Of a stretch of 64,000 nt of DNA, positions 48,316 through 58,409 are shown piece after piece. The position numbers and the translations under genes were made by a program. Source of the DNA: Thaumasiovibrio occultus (GTDB taxonomy: Bacteria; Pseudomonadota; Gammaproteobacteria; Enterobacterales; Vibrionaceae); assembly GCA_019703815.1 (NCBI GenBank), contig AP023053.1:420995-484994 (forward strand). Direction: 5' to 3'. How positions within the stretch are numbered: the first letter of the stretch is position 1; the number at the start of each line of letters is the position of its first letter. Under the pieces are notes generated by a model, which saw only the letters and a program-made list of their open reading frames with translations, was not told the DNA's origin and did no database searches.

Positions 48316-48362
48316 GCACAACATGTGGTGGTTAATCAACTAAAATGATCAATATATTGATC
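48316..48362. promoter_or_regulatory. Possible NrdR box pair upstream of nrdHIEF
   Basis: Two 16-bp palindromic sites lie with centres 31 bp apart: GCACAACATGTGGTGG (48316-48331, imperfect) and GATCAATATATTGATC (48347-48362, perfect). Size, the CAATATATTG core and spacing fit paired NrdR boxes, the nucleotide-sensing repressor sites of nrd operons. No experiment confirms them. Confidence 0.55.
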
Positions 48363-48404
48363 TTACTCGAGTGACCACAGAAACATAGTGGTTGATATTT
48401 AACT

Positions 48405-48420
48405 GATAATGATTATCATT
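48405..48420. promoter_or_regulatory. Fur box upstream of suf operon
   Basis: GATAATGATTATCATT is a near-consensus Fur box 29 bases before the sufA start. It suggests iron-dependent repression of sufABCDSE. Confidence 0.85.
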
Positions 48421-48448
48421 CGATCCCCGGTTTATGGAGATGGCCTCG

Positions 48449-48820
48449 ATGAGCAAAGATACATCCCTATCGCAAAGTGCGTCTCTTGATGAGATGAGCT
48501 GGCAAGGACTAACGCTGACGCAGGCAGCGGCAGATCAAATACAAAAACTCACACCGCAAGGCAACAAGCACTTTCACATCTCAATTAAGGTGTCGGGGTG
48601 CACTGGTTACGCCTACGTGGTGCAGTTGATTGATGCGCCAAGTGATGACGATATTGCGTTTGAATCACACGGCTGCACTTTCTATGCCGCGTTGACCTCA
48701 ATGCCGTTTGTCGATGGAACAGAAGTGGACTATGTGAGTCAGGGATTGAATCAGGCTTTTGTGTACCACAACCCGAAAGTGAAAAATCAATGCGGTTGCG
48801 GTGAAAGTTTTGGAGTTTAA
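48449..48820 (+). CDS. sufA: SufA A-type Fe-S carrier
   Basis: About 123 residues from ATG 48449, which has GGAG 9 bases upstream; ATG 48434 and 48440 are possible. The three conserved cysteines are in [10 protein letters not shown] and the terminal [10 protein letters not shown]-type carriers transfer Fe-S clusters from SufBCD to target proteins. It is the first gene of sufABCDSE; sufB begins 2 bases after its stop. There is a Fur box upstream. Confidence 0.93.
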   Translation: MSKDTSLSQSASLDEMSWQGLTLTQAAADQIQKLTPQGNKHFHISIKVSGCTGYAYVVQLIDAPSDDDIAFESHGCTFYAALTSMPFVDGTEVDYVSQGLNQAFVYHNPKVKNQCGCGESFGV

Positions 48821-48822
48821 CC

Positions 48823-50331
48823 ATGTGTGCAATTGAAGTGCAGCCAGAAGTCGATGCGTTGGTTCAAACGACGCATTACAAGGAAGGATTTTTTACCGAA
48901 GTAGATAACGATACGTTGGACTCAGGGATCAACGAGGCTGTTGTGCGCGCTATTAGTGCCAAGCGTAACGAACCCCAATGGATGCTCGATTTCCGCTTAA
49001 AAGCGTACCATCAATGGTGCAAGATGAAAGAGCCTCATTGGCTCAAAGCGGATTATCCCAATCTCGACTATCAGCAATTTAGTTATTATTCAGCGCCCAG
49101 CTGCCAAAGCTGCGACACGGGTTGTGATACCGACGACACGTCTCAAGACGCAACTGCGAGCAATGAAGCGGGCAGTGATGGCAGTAATGCCTTTTTAACC
49201 GAGGAAGTCGAAGCGGCATTTGAAGCCCTGGGTGTGCCGGTAAGAGAAGGCAAAGAAGTGGCCGTCGATGCGATTTTTGATTCCGTGTCGGTCACCACCA
49301 CCTACCGCGAAGAGCTAAAAGCGCAAGGTATTATCTTCTGCTCATTTAGCGAAGCGATCCATGAATACCCCGAGTTAGTGCAAAAGTATTTCGGCACGGT
49401 GGTGCCGCCGGAAGATAACTTCTTCGCGGCGTTAAATGCGGCCGTCGCCTCAGATGGTACCTTTGTCTACATTCCAAAGGGTGTGCGCTGTCCACGCGAG
49501 CTTTCAACCTATTTTAGGATCAACCAAGCGAAGACGGGCCAATTTGAGCGTACCATTTTGGTGGCAGATGAAGACTCGTATGTCAGCTACATCGAAGGTT
49601 GCTCTGCGCCGGTTCGTGATAGTTATCAGCTACATGCAGCGGTTGTTGAAGTGATCGTACACAAAAACGCCGAAGTGAAATATTCCACCGTGCAAAACTG
49701 GTACGCCGGTGAAGATGAGAGTCAAGGTGGGATCCTTAACTTCGTTACTAAGCGTGCGTTGTGCGAAGGCGAAAACAGCAAGATGTCGTGGACCCAATCT
49801 GAAACAGGCTCGGCGATCACGTGGAAATACCCGAGCGTGGTTTTGCAAGGTGACAACTCGATTGGCGAGTTTTTCTCTGTTGCGCTCACCAGCGGGGTAC
49901 AACAAGCTGATACGGGTACCAAGATGATCCACATCGGTAAGAACACCCGTTCTACCATCATTTCAAAAGGCATTTCTGCCGGCAAAAGTGAAAACAGCTA
50001 TCGTGGCTTAGTCAAAGTCTTGCCACAGGCTCATGGCGCTCGCAACTTTACCCAATGCGATTCTATGTTGATCGGCACTGAGTGCGGCGCGCATACCTTC
50101 CCAACGATTGATGTGCGCAATTCATCAGCACAAGTGGAGCATGAAGCCACGACGTCGCGGATTGGCGAAGATCAGCTGTTTTACTGCGTGCAACGTGGGA
50201 TCAGCGAAGATGATGCGATCTCAATGATAGTGAACGGGTTCTGCAAAGACGTCTTTTCCGAGCTGCCGCTTGAGTTTGCGGTCGAGGCGCAAAAATTGCT
50301 GTCCATCAGTCTAGAGCACAGCGTGGGCTAG
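48823..50331 (+). CDS. sufB: Fe-S assembly scaffold SufB
   Basis: A 502-residue Suf[16 protein letters not shown] near the start, [28 protein letters not shown], the beta-helix core with [17 protein letters not shown]-like [11 protein letters not shown] and KSRSTI-like [14 protein letters not shown], and [11 protein letters not shown] at the end. It contains the short Cys-bearing CQSCDTGCD region also seen in E. coli SufB. With SufC and SufD it forms the SufBC2D scaffold that builds Fe-S clusters under iron or oxidative stress. Confidence 0.97.
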   Translation: MCAIEVQPEVDALVQTTHYKEGFFTEVDNDTLDSGINEAVVRAISAKRNEPQWMLDFRLKAYHQWCKMKEPHWLKADYPNLDYQQFSYYSAPSCQSCDTGCDTDDTSQDATASNEAGSDGSNAFLTEEVEAAFEALGVPVREGKEVAVDAIFDSVSVTTTYREELKAQGIIFCSFSEAIHEYPELVQKYFGTVVPPEDNFFAALNAAVASDGTFVYIPKGVRCPRELSTYFRINQAKTGQFERTILVADEDSYVSYIEGCSAPVRDSYQLHAAVVEVIVHKNAEVKYSTVQNWYAGEDESQGGILNFVTKRALCEGENSKMSWTQSETGSAITWKYPSVVLQGDNSIGEFFSVALTSGVQQADTGTKMIHIGKNTRSTIISKGISAGKSENSYRGLVKVLPQAHGARNFTQCDSMLIGTECGAHTFPTIDVRNSSAQVEHEATTSRIGEDQLFYCVQRGISEDDAISMIVNGFCKDVFSELPLEFAVEAQKLLSISLEHSVG

Positions 50332-50349
50332 GAGCAAAGAGGTTTAATC

Positions 50350-51096
50350 ATGCTAGAAATAAAGGATTTACACGTCTCGGTTGAAGATAGCCCAATCTTA
50401 AAAGGGATTAATTTAACCGTGAAACCGGGCGAGGTTCACGCCATTATGGGCCCGAATGGATCAGGTAAAAGTACCTTGTCGGCCACTCTTGCCGGTCGTG
50501 ATGACTACCAAGTGGATCAAGGCTTCATCTCGTTTTTTGATCAAGAGCTGTCTGAGCTTGATCCCGATGAACGCGCGGGTGAAGGAGTTTTTCTCGCTTT
50601 TCAATATCCGGTTGAGATCCCCGGTGTCAGCAACAAGCTGTTTTTGCAAACGGCGCTCAATGGCATTCGTGAATATCAGGAAAAACCACCACTAGATCGT
50701 TTCGATTTTGAAGATCTGTTAGAAGAGAAAATGGCCTTGTTGAAAATGCCTAGCGAGCTGATGGAGCGCGCGGTGAACGAGGGCTTCTCTGGTGGTGAGA
50801 AAAAACGTAACGACATTCTTCAAATGGCAGTATTAAGCCCGCGTCTGTGTATTCTTGATGAAACGGATTCAGGCCTTGATATTGATGCATTAAAAGCGGT
50901 ATCCGAGGGGATCAACGCCCTGCGTGATGGCCAGCGTGCGTTTATTTTGGTGACGCATTATCAGCGTATTTTAGATTACGTTAAACCCGATTATGTGCAC
51001 GTGTTGTCACAAGGAAAAATCGTGAAGTCAGGCGATCATACCCTGGCGAAAACGTTGGAGGAGAAAGGTTATGGTTGGATCACTGAGCATGCCTAA
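50350..51096 (+). CDS. sufC: Fe-S assembly ATPase SufC
   Basis: A 248-residue ABC-type ATPase: Walker A GPNGSGKST (about 36-44), Q-loop FQYPVEIPG, signature FSGGEKKRNDI, Walker B LCILDETDSGLD and the His switch LVTHYQRIL. SufC energises SufB-SufD conformational change in the cytoplasm; it is not a transporter. It overlaps the start of sufD. Confidence 0.98.
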   Translation: MLEIKDLHVSVEDSPILKGINLTVKPGEVHAIMGPNGSGKSTLSATLAGRDDYQVDQGFISFFDQELSELDPDERAGEGVFLAFQYPVEIPGVSNKLFLQTALNGIREYQEKPPLDRFDFEDLLEEKMALLKMPSELMERAVNEGFSGGEKKRNDILQMAVLSPRLCILDETDSGLDIDALKAVSEGINALRDGQRAFILVTHYQRILDYVKPDYVHVLSQGKIVKSGDHTLAKTLEEKGYGWITEHA

Positions 51097-52348
51097 TCCT
51101 GCGAACGAACAAGAGCTAAAGAACCTGTTTGCGCTGTCGCCGCAGTTGGACTGGCAGCGTTTGCAGTGGCAACAGCTGAGTCAAACAGGGGTACCGGGGG
51201 CGCGTGATCAAGATTGGTTGCACACACCGATTTCAGCGATTTTCACCAACCCAACAAGGCCGTCGTTGGCGCAGCCGATGGATGATCTGTCGTATGAAAG
51301 CCTGAGTCTCCACACTGATGCTTACCGCTTGGTGTTTTTTGATGGCAAGTTGCAAGAGACGTTATCTGATAGCATTCCTGCCGTCACCATTACCTCAATG
51401 GCCGCGTTATCTGCCGAGCAAAGTGAACAACTGCGCCGCAGTGTGAACGCCGATCCTTTGTGTTGGTTGATCGATGGTATGGCAACGACGGGCGTGTATG
51501 TCGAGATTGCTGCTGAGCAAGCACTCGACAAACCTCTCTATTTGTTCCATCTCAATTCGGGAAATCAAGGCGAAGTGTGCAGCTATCGCCATCATGTTCA
51601 TCTTAAAGCGCAAGCGAACGCCACCATTATTGAGCATCATGTGTCGCTCGATCTGGGCGGCGGGACGAGTTTAGCGCGCTTAACCTTGGCGGTGGATGAC
51701 AGGGCAGAGTGCGAGCATATCAAGTTGGTGGAAGAGGGCGAAAATCAACAACATTTCGCGCACAATGACATCAACGTTGCGGCGAACGCGCAGGCGACAA
51801 GCCATGTGTTGATGCTCGCTGGGCGAATGACGCGACATCAAACCAGCAGCGCATTGCTAGGCAGCGAAGCCGATATTGCAATGAATAGCCTCGCACTGCC
51901 CACCGACGACCAAGTCGTGGAAACCCGTACTTACTTACAACACCAAGCCAGTCATTGTGAAAGTAATCAGCAGCACAAGTTAATTGGCCAAGGGCGCAGC
52001 AAAAGTACCTTTGATGGCATGATTTTGGTCAGCCCAGATGCGATCCAAACCAACGGTCAAATGGATAACCATAACTTGCTGCTGAGTGATGAGGCGCGGG
52101 TCTTTTGTCGCCCAAAATTGGAAATTTATGCCGATGATGTGAAGTGTAGCCACGGCGCGACCACGGGCGAGCTGAACCCAGAGCAGCTGTTTTACATGCA
52201 AGCGCGAGGCATCAACGAAACCCAAGCGAGACAAATGCTGATCCAAGCTTTCGCTCGCGATGTGTTAGATGCCGTATCGCTCAAGGCAGTCAGAGATCAT
52301 GCATGGCAGCGCGTTTCAGCGCGTTTAACGCCCGTAAGCCAGGATTGA
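51071..52348 (+). CDS. sufD: Fe-S assembly protein SufD
   Basis: A 425-residue SufD, partner of SufB: YRLVFFDGKL, the beta-helix with IIEHHVSLDLGG, LIGQGRSKSTFDGMILV, CRPKLEIYADDVKCSHGATTGELN and FYMQARGINETQARQML. ATG 51071 overlaps sufC by 26 bases and has GGAGGAGAAAGG upstream; ATG 51089 is an alternative. It is part of the SufBC2D scaffold. Confidence 0.95.
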   Translation: MVGSLSMPNPANEQELKNLFALSPQLDWQRLQWQQLSQTGVPGARDQDWLHTPISAIFTNPTRPSLAQPMDDLSYESLSLHTDAYRLVFFDGKLQETLSDSIPAVTITSMAALSAEQSEQLRRSVNADPLCWLIDGMATTGVYVEIAAEQALDKPLYLFHLNSGNQGEVCSYRHHVHLKAQANATIIEHHVSLDLGGGTSLARLTLAVDDRAECEHIKLVEEGENQQHFAHNDINVAANAQATSHVLMLAGRMTRHQTSSALLGSEADIAMNSLALPTDDQVVETRTYLQHQASHCESNQQHKLIGQGRSKSTFDGMILVSPDAIQTNGQMDNHNLLLSDEARVFCRPKLEIYADDVKCSHGATTGELNPEQLFYMQARGINETQARQMLIQAFARDVLDAVSLKAVRDHAWQRVSARLTPVSQD

Positions 52349-52409
52349 AAAGATGGCGATAATGGGCATGATTTCGAACGTTTCTCGTTTAGGTAAAGGA
52401 TAGGTTGGA

Positions 52410-53804
52410 ATGACGCAACAAGATCACGACGCGCTTTCTGCCAGTAAAGCGACACGTGCGGGAGGCGATATAGAGCATGATCTCGCGATGAGTACGTTAA
52501 GCCCAGTTCGCGGTGTTTATCGCAGCCAAGCGGTGATATCTGAAAACCCCTGGCGCGTCGATTTCCCGATATTTGCAAAGCAACCATCGCCGTTTGCGTA
52601 TCTTGATACCGCCGCGACGGCACAAACCCCAGCATCAGTGATTGCGCGACTTCAGCGTTATTATCAAGCTGAATACGCCAGTGTCCATCGCGGCGTGTAT
52701 TCCTTGAGCGCGACAGCGACGCAAAACCTAGAGCAGGTGAGAGGCCAAGTTGCGAACTTTATTGGTGCGACCTCAGACAGTGAAATCATCTTTACCAAAG
52801 GGACGACCGAAGCGATTAATTTAGTGGCGAATAGCTACTTGCCCAATGTTGCGTCAGCCGGCGATGAGATCATCGTGACGGAAATGGAGCACCATGCCAA
52901 TTTAGTACCGTGGCAGATGTTGGCGCAGCAACTGGGTTTGACGTTAAAAGTATGGCCAATGACGCCAACGGGTGAACTGGCGATATCAGATCTTCAGCCA
53001 CTACTGAGTGACCGAACCGTGATGTTAGCGATGACGCAGATATCCAATGTGCTTGGCAGTCATACCCCAGTTAATCAAGCGATAGCACTGGTTAACACGC
53101 ACAACAGCGCGCAGACTGAACACGCTGAATCAACGCACCAAGGTGAAAAGCGCTGCGCTGTGCTGGTGGATGGGGCGCAAGCGGTGGCGCATCAGGCCGT
53201 TTCGGTTAAGGATCTGGGGTGCGATTTTTATGTCTTCTCAGGGCATAAACTTTATGGCCCTACAGGTGTTGGCGTGTTGTATGCGAGCCAAGCGGTTCAA
53301 GCTTGCATGACGCCCTATCAAGGTGGCGGTGCCATGATAGAGCAGGTGTGTTTGCCAACGGGCACAACCTACACGCAAGCGCCGTGGTGCTTTGAAGCAG
53401 GAACTCCTCACATTGCGGGGATCTTGGGGCTCGGAGCAGCGATTGAATACCTTGAGAATATTGGGCTTGAAGCAATCGCAGCCTATGAACACGCTTGGCT
53501 TAGCCGATTGCGTGAGCAATTAAAAGCGATGCCAGAAGTGGAAGTGTATGGTGACCCAGAGCATTATTCTGGCGCTATCGCGTTTAACCTGAGAGGGCAG
53601 CATGCATTTGATGTCGGTGCTTTTCTCGATCAATTTGGCATCGCGATCCGTACCGGACATCATTGCGCCCAGCCCTTATTAAAGGCGTTTGGCCAAACGG
53701 CAATGTGCCGCGTGTCGGTTGGGTTGTATAACGATGAACAAGACTTAACGCATTTTATCAGCAGTCTTAAACAGGTTTGTCAGTTGCTGGGAGTAAACGC
53801 ATGA
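52410..53804 (+). CDS. sufS: Cysteine desulfurase SufS
   Basis: A 464-residue class II cysteine desulfurase: FAYLDTAATAQTP, EYASVHRGVYSLS, FTKGTTEAINLVA, EMEHHANLVPW, VDGAQAVAH, PLP lysine in FSGHKLYGPTG, and catalytic Cys in RTGHHCAQPLL. It supplies sulfur to SufE and SufBCD. It is about 55 residues longer than E. coli SufS, because of an N-terminal extension of about 50 residues and a short polar insertion near residues 231-248 (HNSAQTEHAESTHQGEK). A downstream ATG at 52488 would remove half the extension. sufE overlaps its stop codon. Confidence 0.96.
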   Translation: MTQQDHDALSASKATRAGGDIEHDLAMSTLSPVRGVYRSQAVISENPWRVDFPIFAKQPSPFAYLDTAATAQTPASVIARLQRYYQAEYASVHRGVYSLSATATQNLEQVRGQVANFIGATSDSEIIFTKGTTEAINLVANSYLPNVASAGDEIIVTEMEHHANLVPWQMLAQQLGLTLKVWPMTPTGELAISDLQPLLSDRTVMLAMTQISNVLGSHTPVNQAIALVNTHNSAQTEHAESTHQGEKRCAVLVDGAQAVAHQAVSVKDLGCDFYVFSGHKLYGPTGVGVLYASQAVQACMTPYQGGGAMIEQVCLPTGTTYTQAPWCFEAGTPHIAGILGLGAAIEYLENIGLEAIAAYEHAWLSRLREQLKAMPEVEVYGDPEHYSGAIAFNLRGQHAFDVGAFLDQFGIAIRTGHHCAQPLLKAFGQTAMCRVSVGLYNDEQDLTHFISSLKQVCQLLGVNA

Positions 53805-54214
53805 CGCCGGAAAAAGTCAGCCGTAATTTTACCCGCTGTAGTAACTGGCAAGAGCGCTATTTGTATCTGATTGAACTCGGTGAGCGTTTTGCCACATTGC
53901 CGGCGGAGTTGCAATTGGACTCAAAAAGGGTGTCGGGCTGTCAAAGCCAAGTGTGGTTAGATATGGCGTTAAATGATGCGGGAAACATGCAGTTAAACGC
54001 TAACAGTGATGCGGCAATCGTTAAAGGCTTACTTGCGCTAGTGATCATTGCTTACGATCAGCAACCGCCGGATGAGATTGTGGGTTTTAATATTCAAGCG
54101 TGGTTTGATGAGTTAGGTTTGCAACAGCACCTTAGCCCTACAAGAACGCAAGGTTTATGGTCTATCGTGCAGCGCGCGCAAGCCATCGCCAATGAGATTC
54201 GTACCAACGCTTAG
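53801..54214 (+). CDS. sufE: Sulfur acceptor SufE
   Basis: A 137-residue SufE: FTRCSNWQERYLYLIELG, the persulfide-accepting Cys in KRVSGCQSQVWL, and GLLALVIIAYDQQPPDEI. It takes sulfur from SufS and passes it to SufB. ATG 53801 overlaps the sufS stop (ATGA); the longer frame from 53777 is not needed. It is the last gene of the operon, followed by a terminator. Confidence 0.96.
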   Translation: MTPEKVSRNFTRCSNWQERYLYLIELGERFATLPAELQLDSKRVSGCQSQVWLDMALNDAGNMQLNANSDAAIVKGLLALVIIAYDQQPPDEIVGFNIQAWFDELGLQQHLSPTRTQGLWSIVQRAQAIANEIRTNA

Positions 54215-54240
54215 CCACGTTTACCAAACACTAGAAACAC

Positions 54241-54280
54241 AAAAAGGCAGCCACGATATAATCGGGCTGCCTTTTATTTT
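54241..54280 (+). terminator. Intrinsic terminator of the suf operon
   Basis: The stem GGCAGCC / GGCTGCC has an A-run before and TTTTATTTT after. Confidence 0.9.
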
Positions 54281-54410
54281 GCGCGTTTATAGTTTGAAAA
54301 TGGTTTTGAGCAGGTGATCGCTCATATCTAGCTCCGTCACTGGGCTGCCAATTTAGGCATCTAATTTATGCAGTTCAGTGGTTAGTTAAACAGATAAACT
54401 AGCAAGTAAG

Positions 54411-55688
54411 CTAAGCCGCTAAACTCAGTAATAAATACCCATTCAACGCCAAAACCAAAATCACTACAATCGCCCCCAACATTGAGATCGCACGATGATT
54501 TCGGTAAGTCCCCATCACACTGCGTTTGCTGGTGAAGATCAAAAGGGGAATAATCGCTAGCGCAACCCCAAAACTCAGTACGACTTGGCTTGCAACCAAA
54601 ATCTCAGTGGTACTCACGCCCATTGCGATAAAGCCAAAAGCGGGCAGCATGGTGAGTGATCGGCGCAGCCACAGCGGGATATGGAAGTGCACAAAACCTT
54701 GCATCACAACTTGCCCTGCCAGTGTACCTACTACTGTTGATGACAACCCTGAAGCGATCAGCGATAAGCCAAATAGCAGTGCAGCGCCTTTACCCAATAG
54801 GGGTGTGAGGGTTTGATACGCAGTTTCGATACTGGCGATATCGCTGCGGCCGGTGTGGTGAAAGATGGCGGCTGCCATTGCGATAATTGCGATGTTGACG
54901 AATCCGGCGATGGTCATTGCCAGCAGCACATCAACGCGGGTCATTTTCAGGCGCTGCGGCGTGCTGTGCTCTGAAGCGCGTGAAAACAGTGCAGAGTGGA
55001 GATAAACCACATGCGGCATCACGGTGGCACCTAAGATCCCAGCGGCAAGATAAATTTGTTTTGGATCGTCCAACTTAGGAATGAGTAGTCCTGTCGCGAG
55101 CGGCGCGAAGTCAGGTTTGGCAAAGATCAGCTCGAACACATAAATAACCGCAACAATTAACAGGAGCGTGCCGATCACCCATTCCAGCGGTTTTTGACTA
55201 CGACGCCCAACGGTTAAAATAGCCAGACTGATCACCGCAGTGATCGCCGCGCCTTGAAACAAACTAACCCCAAGCAGCAGCTGAAAACCGACCGCCGCGC
55301 CAATGAATTCGGCGAGATCCGTCGCCATAGCGATGATCTCGGCTTGAATCCAATACGGTACCACCGCCCAGCGAGGGAGATGATCGCGTAAATGCTCGGC
55401 AAGATTTTTACCCGTGACAATACCGAGTTTGGCCGATAAGTATTGGATCAACATTGCCATCAAATTGGCCCACAGGACGACCCACAACAACTGATAACCG
55501 TAAGCTGAGCCCGATTCAATGTTGGTTGCGAAATTGCCCGGGTCGATATAGCCAATCGCGGCAATAAAAGCAGGACCTAACAGGCGTTTGCCGTTGCCTT
55601 TTAATAGCGAAGTGGTGTTTTTGCCGTTAAGGCTGTCGAGAGAGGCAGGTTGCGCATGACAAGAAGAGGCAGATGAAAGCGAAGACAT
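54411..55688 (-). CDS. mntH: Mn2+/H+ symporter of the Nramp family (MntH)
   Basis: A 425-residue Nramp transporter. The metal-binding DPGN (residues 49-52) in TM1 and the MPHVVYLHS segment in TM6 are both present, with about 11 membrane helices. The N-terminus is extended by about 30 polar residues. Nramp/MntH imports Mn2+ and some Fe2+. It lies convergent with sufE, next to the Mn-capable nrdHIEF and iron-stress suf genes, so a manganese-for-iron swap is likely. I see no clear MntR box or yybP-ykoY riboswitch upstream. Confidence 0.94.
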   Translation of the reverse strand: MSSLSSASSCHAQPASLDSLNGKNTTSLLKGNGKRLLGPAFIAAIGYIDPGNFATNIESGSAYGYQLLWVVLWANLMAMLIQYLSAKLGIVTGKNLAEHLRDHLPRWAVVPYWIQAEIIAMATDLAEFIGAAVGFQLLLGVSLFQGAAITAVISLAILTVGRRSQKPLEWVIGTLLLIVAVIYVFELIFAKPDFAPLATGLLIPKLDDPKQIYLAAGILGATVMPHVVYLHSALFSRASEHSTPQRLKMTRVDVLLAMTIAGFVNIAIIAMAAAIFHHTGRSDIASIETAYQTLTPLLGKGAALLFGLSLIASGLSSTVVGTLAGQVVMQGFVHFHIPLWLRRSLTMLPAFGFIAMGVSTTEILVASQVVLSFGVALAIIPLLIFTSKRSVMGTYRNHRAISMLGAIVVILVLALNGYLLLSLAA

Positions 55689-56052
55689 AAAAAGGCCCTG
55701 AAAGTAACAATAGCGCGACTTTACGCCTCTACGCTGACAGGTACTAATTCATCGGATCTATTGTAGTGATAGCTTTTGGCAATGGGGTGAAACTAGGTGT
55801 AAAGAAGTGACGGTCTGATAAAAACAGATGGCTTATAAGCTAATAAAAGTACTAAACCTTCTAACTCGCCATATAGGCTCGTTCTTTGTTCATCTAAAGC
55901 AGCCTGATAAATCTGCGGTTTATCTCGAAAACGTGCGCATTCGTAGACGTTAATGCCGGCCTGTGGAGGTAGACTTACCAATAGTTTTTAGAGCCTAAAG
56001 GCTACCTTGCCGGTGTTGATACCGGCAGTACCAGTACAGTGAGTCAACTCAT
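55689..56052. other. Intergenic region upstream of mntH and the GNAT block
   Basis: About 360 bases between divergent genes. A hairpin GCCGGT / ACCGGC (56009-56026) lies before the plus-strand GNAT gene. A 62-residue minus-strand frame (55793-55981) has no support. Both promoters should be here. Confidence 0.5.
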
Positions 56053-56601
56053 ATGGATATAATGATTCAGCAAGCAACACAGTCAGACCTCAAATCCTTC
56101 TTTGATTATCTCAACGATCACCTGTCTGATAATGGCAGTGAAGGTACGCCATTGTTTCAGCCTCTAAGCAGAGAAGAATCGCAGGTATCGGCGGGCTTGA
56201 TGACCCGTTTCGAGCAAGGGATGGCGACGCCTATTAGCATCAATGGCTGGCGACGTTTGTGGTTAGCGATTAACGATAGCAGCGATATAGTGGGGCATAT
56301 TGATATGCGCTCCCACCCCGAATCAAATACCCAACACCGTGCACTGCTTGGTATGGGCGTAGACAGAAAGGCACGTAATCAAGGGCTGGGTACGCGGCTT
56401 ATTGGCGAGCTCCTTGCTTACGCAGAAAAAGAGACCGATCTTGAGCGATTTGATCTGTGGGTTCTCTCTTCAAACTTGCCGGCTATTGCGCTTTATCAGA
56501 AAGCGGGTTTTAGTAAACAAGGTGAGCTCACTGATATGTTTCGGATTGATGGCGCGTCGTATGGCTACACGCTGATGTCTCGGGCTATTTCTGATGAATA
56601 A
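56053..56601 (+). CDS. GNAT-family N-acetyltransferase
   Basis: A 182-residue acetyltransferase with motif A in the acetyl-CoA site (LLGMGVDRKARNQGLGTRLIGELL, about 96-119; core RNQGLGTRL) and the C-terminal motif LPAIALYQKAGFSKQGE. The substrate cannot be told from sequence. It is the first of five GNAT-type genes on this strand in about 7.5 kb. ATG 56053 was kept; an in-frame ATG at 56062 is also possible. The ribosome site is weak. Confidence 0.88.
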   Translation: MDIMIQQATQSDLKSFFDYLNDHLSDNGSEGTPLFQPLSREESQVSAGLMTRFEQGMATPISINGWRRLWLAINDSSDIVGHIDMRSHPESNTQHRALLGMGVDRKARNQGLGTRLIGELLAYAEKETDLERFDLWVLSSNLPAIALYQKAGFSKQGELTDMFRIDGASYGYTLMSRAISDE

Positions 56602-56657
56602 CACAGTATCGAATGAATCTCAGACGCCAATGCTGTTGTTGATGAACGCTAGGCTTA

Positions 56658-57158
56658 ATGATGTTATCTAAACCACAGCAACACGAAACGTATCGGGTTC
56701 TCGGGCTTGCCGCTTTGCACTCGGACGGGAGCGATCATAAGGTTGCTTGGGCGCTGGATTTACTACAGCAAGGCGTTGAAACGCCGCACCTTGCCATTTT
56801 GGCGACGCTGCTAAGCCCAGTGAATGAGTTTGAAGCCGATGATTATTTTAATCGAGTACTTAGCGAGCTGAAGGTCAAAAAGCCGAGTGACGATGAAGCG
56901 CTAGAAGGCTATGCCAAAGTGCTTGCCCAAGATATTGTTGATGGGGATTTATCACCAGAGTCTGGCGTTAGGCAAATCTATTTAGTTAACGTGAAACTCA
57001 ATTTCCCCGGCTTTCTGAGTGAATACACAGCGTTGGAAGATGAATGGTATTGTGAATGTATCAACGGTTGGTCGGCGCACAAAAGACGGGATGAAATCAT
57101 CAAAGTATGCAAAGCAACGCTTGAAACGCTGAACTATCCCGATGTTTTTCGCCCTTAG
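56658..57158 (+). CDS. Hypothetical protein, 166 residues
   Basis: An unrecognised soluble protein. A helical, acidic middle (VNEFEADDYFNRVLSELKVKK) is followed by LEDEWYCECINGWSAHKRRDEI and a helical end. There is no signal peptide or known motif. It is on the same strand and of the same size class as its neighbours in the GNAT-rich block. AGG stands 5 bases before ATG. Confidence 0.6.
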   Translation: MMLSKPQQHETYRVLGLAALHSDGSDHKVAWALDLLQQGVETPHLAILATLLSPVNEFEADDYFNRVLSELKVKKPSDDEALEGYAKVLAQDIVDGDLSPESGVRQIYLVNVKLNFPGFLSEYTALEDEWYCECINGWSAHKRRDEIIKVCKATLETLNYPDVFRP

Positions 57159-57257
57159 CTAACGCGATAGACAGATTGGGGACGAGACGGCACAACACGA
57201 ATAAGCACAATACGGGCAGGCAACACATGAATAAAAATAATAAGGAGAGGAGATAAC

Positions 57258-57788
57258 ATGGAAACCGAAAGATTGACGTTGCTACCGCCTTCAATGGCGC
57301 TTCAGCCAAAAATGCTCGAAGCGATACAACAAAGCCAACAGGAATTGGCGGTTTATTTACCTTGGGTGCCGTATGCATTAACCGAAGCCGAATCGGTCGA
57401 AAACATGCGCCAAGCGATCAGCAATTTCGAGCGCTTTGAAGGTGAGCTGCGCTATTCCATCATTGAGAAAAAGACCGAGCGATTGATAGGTGCGATAGGG
57501 CTTATCATTCGAGATAAAACCGTACCGTCGTTTGAAATTGGCTATTGGTTGCACAGTTCGTGCGTGGGTAACGGGTTTGTGTCTGAAGCGGTGAAGGCCG
57601 TCGAAACGTATGCGTTTGATTCGTTGAACGCCAACCGGATCGAAATCAAAGCCGCCGAGCACAATACCAAAAGCCGCGCTGTCGCAGAGCGTTGTGGTTA
57701 CGTGTTTGAAGGGCTGTTACGTAATGAGCGCCGCTTGCCGTCTGGTGAGTTGTGCGCAACGGCAGTGTATGGCAAAACCTGCCTGTAG
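57258..57788 (+). CDS. GNAT acetyltransferase, RimJ/RimL-like
   Basis: A 176-residue protein with the RimJ/RimL pattern: ETERLTLLPPS at the start, FEIGYWLHSSCVGNGFVSEAV (acetyl-CoA loop in VGNGFVSEAV), RIEIKAAEHNTKSRAVAERCGYVFEGLLRNERR. Such enzymes acetylate protein N-termini or small amines. AAGGAGAGGAG lies 6 bases before the ATG, a strong ribosome site. The target is unknown. Confidence 0.9.
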   Translation: METERLTLLPPSMALQPKMLEAIQQSQQELAVYLPWVPYALTEAESVENMRQAISNFERFEGELRYSIIEKKTERLIGAIGLIIRDKTVPSFEIGYWLHSSCVGNGFVSEAVKAVETYAFDSLNANRIEIKAAEHNTKSRAVAERCGYVFEGLLRNERRLPSGELCATAVYGKTCL

Positions 57789-57869
57789 CGTCGCGGTGTT
57801 TATTCGTTTAGCACAGGCGCTCGTGTGTCACTGTTTTCTTTCCTTGCCTTTGTATGAGTTAGCCAGTTA

Positions 57870-58340
57870 ATGAATTACCTTTCTCGTGAAAATGCTAAAG
57901 CCCGTATGGTTGAATTGGCACTGCCGGCTTTTTTTGCAGATGTGATCGACGAAAAGCTAAGCGCGCCTCTATCGATTTATATGGGCTGTCCAACGCTGTA
58001 TTACTTGAGCCGTGAAGAGCAACACGCCTTCGCGCTCGGCGATATCATCCCGCTATGGGAAGATGCCGGCGGCTATAGGCAGTACGCCTACGATATTATC
58101 AATAAAGATTACATCGCCTTTGAAATTGAAGACGGCGAAGTTTCCAACCGCTATAGCTGGGATAGCTTGATCGCATCGCTCATCGACGCCTTGATTGAGC
58201 ATGAATACGATGATCACGCTAACCTAGAGCAAACCATCGCGGCGGTGAAGGCAATGTTGGCAGGGTTGAACTTACACAACTTTGATGAACTGGTAGCAAG
58301 TCTGCAAGGTGGAACAGTGTCATCGCACATGTCGGATTAG
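57870..58340 (+). CDS. Hypothetical protein, 156 residues
   Basis: An acidic soluble protein with YLSREEQHAFALGDIIPLWEDAGGYRQYAYDI, IAFEIEDGE and a helical C-terminus. It loosely recalls SUKH-like small proteins in layout, but I cannot confirm that. It has no signal peptide or catalytic motif. The ribosome site is weak. Confidence 0.6.
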   Translation: MNYLSRENAKARMVELALPAFFADVIDEKLSAPLSIYMGCPTLYYLSREEQHAFALGDIIPLWEDAGGYRQYAYDIINKDYIAFEIEDGEVSNRYSWDSLIASLIDALIEHEYDDHANLEQTIAAVKAMLAGLNLHNFDELVASLQGGTVSSHMSD

Positions 58341-58409
58341 CGGTTAGAAAGAGATTGTAAATCCGCAGTAGAGACTAAAAACGCATGTATAAAATTGAGG
58401 GAGAGCAGG

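Noticed and set aside
55689-55800. yybP-ykoY (Mn) riboswitch or MntR box before mntH
   Set aside because: I could not find the conserved riboswitch stretches or an MntR-type palindrome in the upstream sequence.
55793-55981. 62-residue minus-strand frame between mntH and the first GNAT gene
   Set aside because: No supporting ribosome site and no known family; composition is not convincing.
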